This document shows positions 62,306 through 64,000 of a stretch of DNA of 64,000 nucleotides, in pieces. The stretch lies in NCBI RefSeq assembly GCF_024347475.1, contig NZ_AP025488.1, positions 248,001 to 312,000 of the forward strand, in the 5' to 3' direction. Every line of letters starts with the position of its first letter. The stretch's first letter is position 1. This DNA comes from Vibrio fortis (GTDB taxonomy: Bacteria; Pseudomonadota; Gammaproteobacteria; Enterobacterales; Vibrionaceae). The notes beneath the pieces are model-generated. The model searched no databases. It had not been told where the DNA came from and worked only from the letters and a program-made list of their open reading frames with translations. The position numbers and the translations under genes are program-made.

Positions 62306-62749
62306 ATGAAAAAAATCTTATTACTCAACGGACCAAACCTAAACCTACTTGGCACACGTGAGCCTGCACAATACGGCTACGAAACACTGGCTGACGTAGA
62401 AGAAAACTGCCGCAAGGTCGCAGCAGAGTACGGTTATGACGCTGAGTGTTTTCAAAGCAATACCGAAGGCAGCCTAATTGATGCTATCCACAAAGCGGGT
62501 CGCGAGTTTACTCAAGGTGAATGCGCTGGCGTTGTGTTTAACCCGGGTGCTTACACGCACACGTCGATTGCTCTTCACGATGCCATCAAAGGGGTTGAGG
62601 TACCAGTGGTTGAAGTTCATATCTCAAATGTGCATGCGCGCGAAGCCTTCCGCCACCACTCGTACATCTCACCTGTAGCCGCAGGCACCATCATTGGTAT
62701 GGGCACAAAAGGCTACAAATTAGCGTTAGATTTTCTGTTAGATAAGTAA
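62306..62749 (+). CDS. aroQ: 3-Dehydroquinate dehydratase, type II
   Basis: 147 residues from ATG 62306 (the frame continues upstream into the dehydrogenase gene). Type II signature LLLNGPNLNLLGTREPAQYG with the lid Arg and catalytic Tyr; FNPGAYTHTSIAL and VEVHISNVHAREAFRHHS follow. It interconverts 3-dehydroquinate and 3-dehydroshikimate; type II enzymes serve quinate catabolism in several bacteria. Paired with the dehydrogenase, it delivers 3-dehydroshikimate to the dehydratase encoded at 43431. Confidence 0.95.
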   Translation: MKKILLLNGPNLNLLGTREPAQYGYETLADVEENCRKVAAEYGYDAECFQSNTEGSLIDAIHKAGREFTQGECAGVVFNPGAYTHTSIALHDAIKGVEVPVVEVHISNVHAREAFRHHSYISPVAAGTIIGMGTKGYKLALDFLLDK

Positions 62750-62774
62750 TCAAACTTGATGAGCCTAGGGGCAC

Positions 62775-63119
62775 TTACAGCCCTTCAAACTCATCAATCG
62801 CGATGCGCGCTTCTGTGAGTGAACAGCCAGATTCACTGACCAATTGAGCGACGGTCATGGAAGGCGTTTGTTGAAGCAGTTGTTGCAGGCAAACTGTTGG
62901 CTTAGGCAATACTTTGTCAATTGCAGTCACCATCCAAAGTAAGGGAGCATCACTAAGTTGCTCCCTTAATTTATGTAGCTGCGCCTCTTCACCCGTTAAC
63001 ATCCAATTCCGAGAACGTCGAATGCGTTTTAACTGACAGCCACTTTGGGCTGCTAAGGCGAGCACCTGTGCCTTATCTGGCACGCGGTGGACAAAGCTAT
63101 TGAGTACAACTGAAAACAT
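62775..63119 (-). CDS. Small protein resembling the Vibrio RRF_GI family
   Basis: 114 residues. The opening FSVVLNSFVHRVPDKAQVLALA and CQLKRIRRSRNWMLTG resemble proteins annotated as ribosome-recycling-factor family in Vibrio; I am only moderately sure. The C-terminal part (about 80-114) looks like a short HTH (TVAQLVSESGCSLTEARIAIDEF). It overlaps nothing and is 9 bases downstream of the OsmC gene, likely cotranscribed. Confidence 0.6.
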   Translation of the reverse strand: MFSVVLNSFVHRVPDKAQVLALAAQSGCQLKRIRRSRNWMLTGEEAQLHKLREQLSDAPLLWMVTAIDKVLPKPTVCLQQLLQQTPSMTVAQLVSESGCSLTEARIAIDEFEGL

Positions 63120-63127
63120 AGTGTGGC

Positions 63128-63595
63128 TTACGAGTCTATCTCTACCGTGATCTCGGTTTTTACGGAATTGGCAATGAAGCAGTTACTGTGCGCCAAATGA
63201 TGCAGCTTTTCGAGCTGTGTATCCGATGGGCGCTTATCACCAACAAATTGAATTTGAGGCCTAAGCGTAACATGACTGACCCAAGCTCGCCCTGCTTTAT
63301 CTTCTTCCAGAACACCGATTGCATCATCAACGTAAGACTCAATCACGTACTTGCGCTTGGCTGCAATCCCCAAAAACGTCAGCATATGACAACTGGCAAT
63401 CGCAGCAATAAAGGCTTCTTCAGGGTCAACATTTTCCTCAACAGAGAGTGGCAATGGCACTACATGAGGTGATGACGAGGCGGGTACAATAACACCCCCA
63501 TCAAACTCCCACGTATGTCCGCGACTATATTGGTTATCGCTAAAAGCCTCATCTTCACCTTTGTTCCAGCGAACAATCGCACCATAATCCGACAT
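63128..63595 (-). CDS. OsmC family peroxiredoxin-like protein
   Basis: 155 residues. The OsmC fold is recognised by DPEEAFIAAIASCHMLTFLGIAAKR with the first reactive Cys and by the second Cys in LAHSNCFIANSVKTEI. Members reduce organic hydroperoxides using lipoylated proteins or thiols. It lies 9 bases downstream of the GFA gene. Confidence 0.9.
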   Translation of the reverse strand: MSDYGAIVRWNKGEDEAFSDNQYSRGHTWEFDGGVIVPASSSPHVVPLPLSVEENVDPEEAFIAAIASCHMLTFLGIAAKRKYVIESYVDDAIGVLEEDKAGRAWVSHVTLRPQIQFVGDKRPSDTQLEKLHHLAHSNCFIANSVKTEITVEIDS

Positions 63596-63604
63596 ACTTT
63601 CTCC

Positions 63605-63997
63605 TTAGCGATCCGCTGGGTGGTTGACACCATCATTGGTCACCACATCACCAATATCAAAAGGATTCACCCCTTCTAAACAACCAATATTGAATCCATA
63701 TTCATTTGGGCTGGAGCGACGTTGATGGTGAGTGTAGATACCGCAGTTTGAGCAGAAGTAATGCTTAGCGGTATTGGTATTAAATTGATACAACTTGAGA
63801 TGCTCCGCACCTTTGAGGATCTTGATGCCATCCAAGGCTACTGAGCTCACTATCGCGCCTTTGCGACGACAGATCGAGCAATCACAACGGCGTGGTTTTT
63901 CGATGCCATTAGGTAGGCTGAGCTCTAACTCCACCGCACCACAATGGCAGGTCGCTTTATGAAAAGGTTTAATAACCGTATTACCAACGAGTTTCAT
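63605..63997 (-). CDS. GFA family (CENP-V/glutathione-dependent formaldehyde-activating-like) zinc protein
   Basis: 130 residues with the zinc Cys set of the family: CHCGAVELEL, RRCDCSICRRKGA, and FCSNCGIYTHH. Classic Gfa condenses glutathione with formaldehyde, but most homologues are unassigned. The ATG is complete; its promoter lies beyond the window edge. Confidence 0.9.
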   Translation of the reverse strand: MKLVGNTVIKPFHKATCHCGAVELELSLPNGIEKPRRCDCSICRRKGAIVSSVALDGIKILKGAEHLKLYQFNTNTAKHYFCSNCGIYTHHQRRSSPNEYGFNIGCLEGVNPFDIGDVVTNDGVNHPADR

Positions 63998-64000
63998 TCT

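Noticed and set aside
1..64000. Phage, insertion sequences, CRISPR array or defence island
   Set aside because: No transposase, integrase, Cas, toxin-antitoxin or restriction-modification gene and no spaced direct-repeat array was found; the only nuclease-like protein (21366-22235) stands alone.

Overview
The window comes from a Gram-negative gammaproteobacterium, almost certainly a Vibrio or close relative. Supporting evidence: an NhaD antiporter, the hdfR/maoP pair, mtlA-mtlD-mtlR with a separate yibL, a CsrB-type RNA whose 5' end matches the enterobacterial CsrB start, UvrY/VarA palindromes, and CRP-type operators. There is no phage, insertion sequence, CRISPR array, rRNA or tRNA gene that I can recognise.

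Layout. 1-6800: metabolic and envelope genes (AEC permease, acyltransferase-3 membrane protein, AraC regulator, YHS protein, a NUDIX-PAP2 fusion, START protein, MAPEG). 6800-9400: csrB with its VarA box, the yjiG/yjiH pair, and a second VarA box ahead of a 56-residue ORF with no other annotation. 9500-15400: nhaD, DNA-alkylation repair (Ada/AlkA fusion plus Ogt), hdfR and maoP. 15868-22235: nagB, the mannitol operon mtlA-mtlD-mtlR with four CRP-like sites upstream, and a tandem-HTH/nuclease-like protein. 22492-29700: nitroreductase, norVW behind a sigma-54 promoter, gltS, yibL, a frameshifted DUF4344 peptidase and a tautomerase.

30631-40604 is a 12-gene plus-strand operon. It opens with an ECF sigma factor and its ChrR-type zinc anti-sigma factor. 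It continues with DUF523/DUF1722, photolyase, an NTF2-like protein, SDR, FAD oxidoreductase, DUF1365, a Cfa-type methyltransferase, DUF2878, a chalcone-isomerase-like protein and a DUF3833 lipoprotein. This looks like a light/singlet-oxygen response that repairs DNA and remodels membrane lipids, possibly making furan fatty acids. ahpC and ahpF follow as separate units that share a duplicated promoter and leader.

43431-62749 is the most striking region: a nearly self-contained catabolic cluster for quinate/shikimate-type compounds through protocatechuate 4,5-cleavage. Uptake is by a TRAP transporter. AroQ and an AroE-like dehydrogenase feed 3-dehydroshikimate to a two-domain dehydroshikimate dehydratase. 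LigAB opens protocatechuate, LigC and LigI make and hydrolyse the pyrone dicarboxylate, and GalD, GalB and the GalC/LigK aldolase finish to pyruvate and oxaloacetate. The genes lie in four transcription units, with a LysR-type regulator carrying two DNA-binding domains between the transporter operon and the ligC operon. Several enzymes in the cluster (DUF1932 dehydrogenase, aldo/keto reductase, a second Gfo/Idh/MocA enzyme, an AEC permease) have no assigned step. The window ends with an RRF_GI-like small protein, OsmC and GFA proteins.

Two genes (a DUF4344 peptidase and an AraC regulator) carry single-base frameshifts that may be real or sequencing errors.
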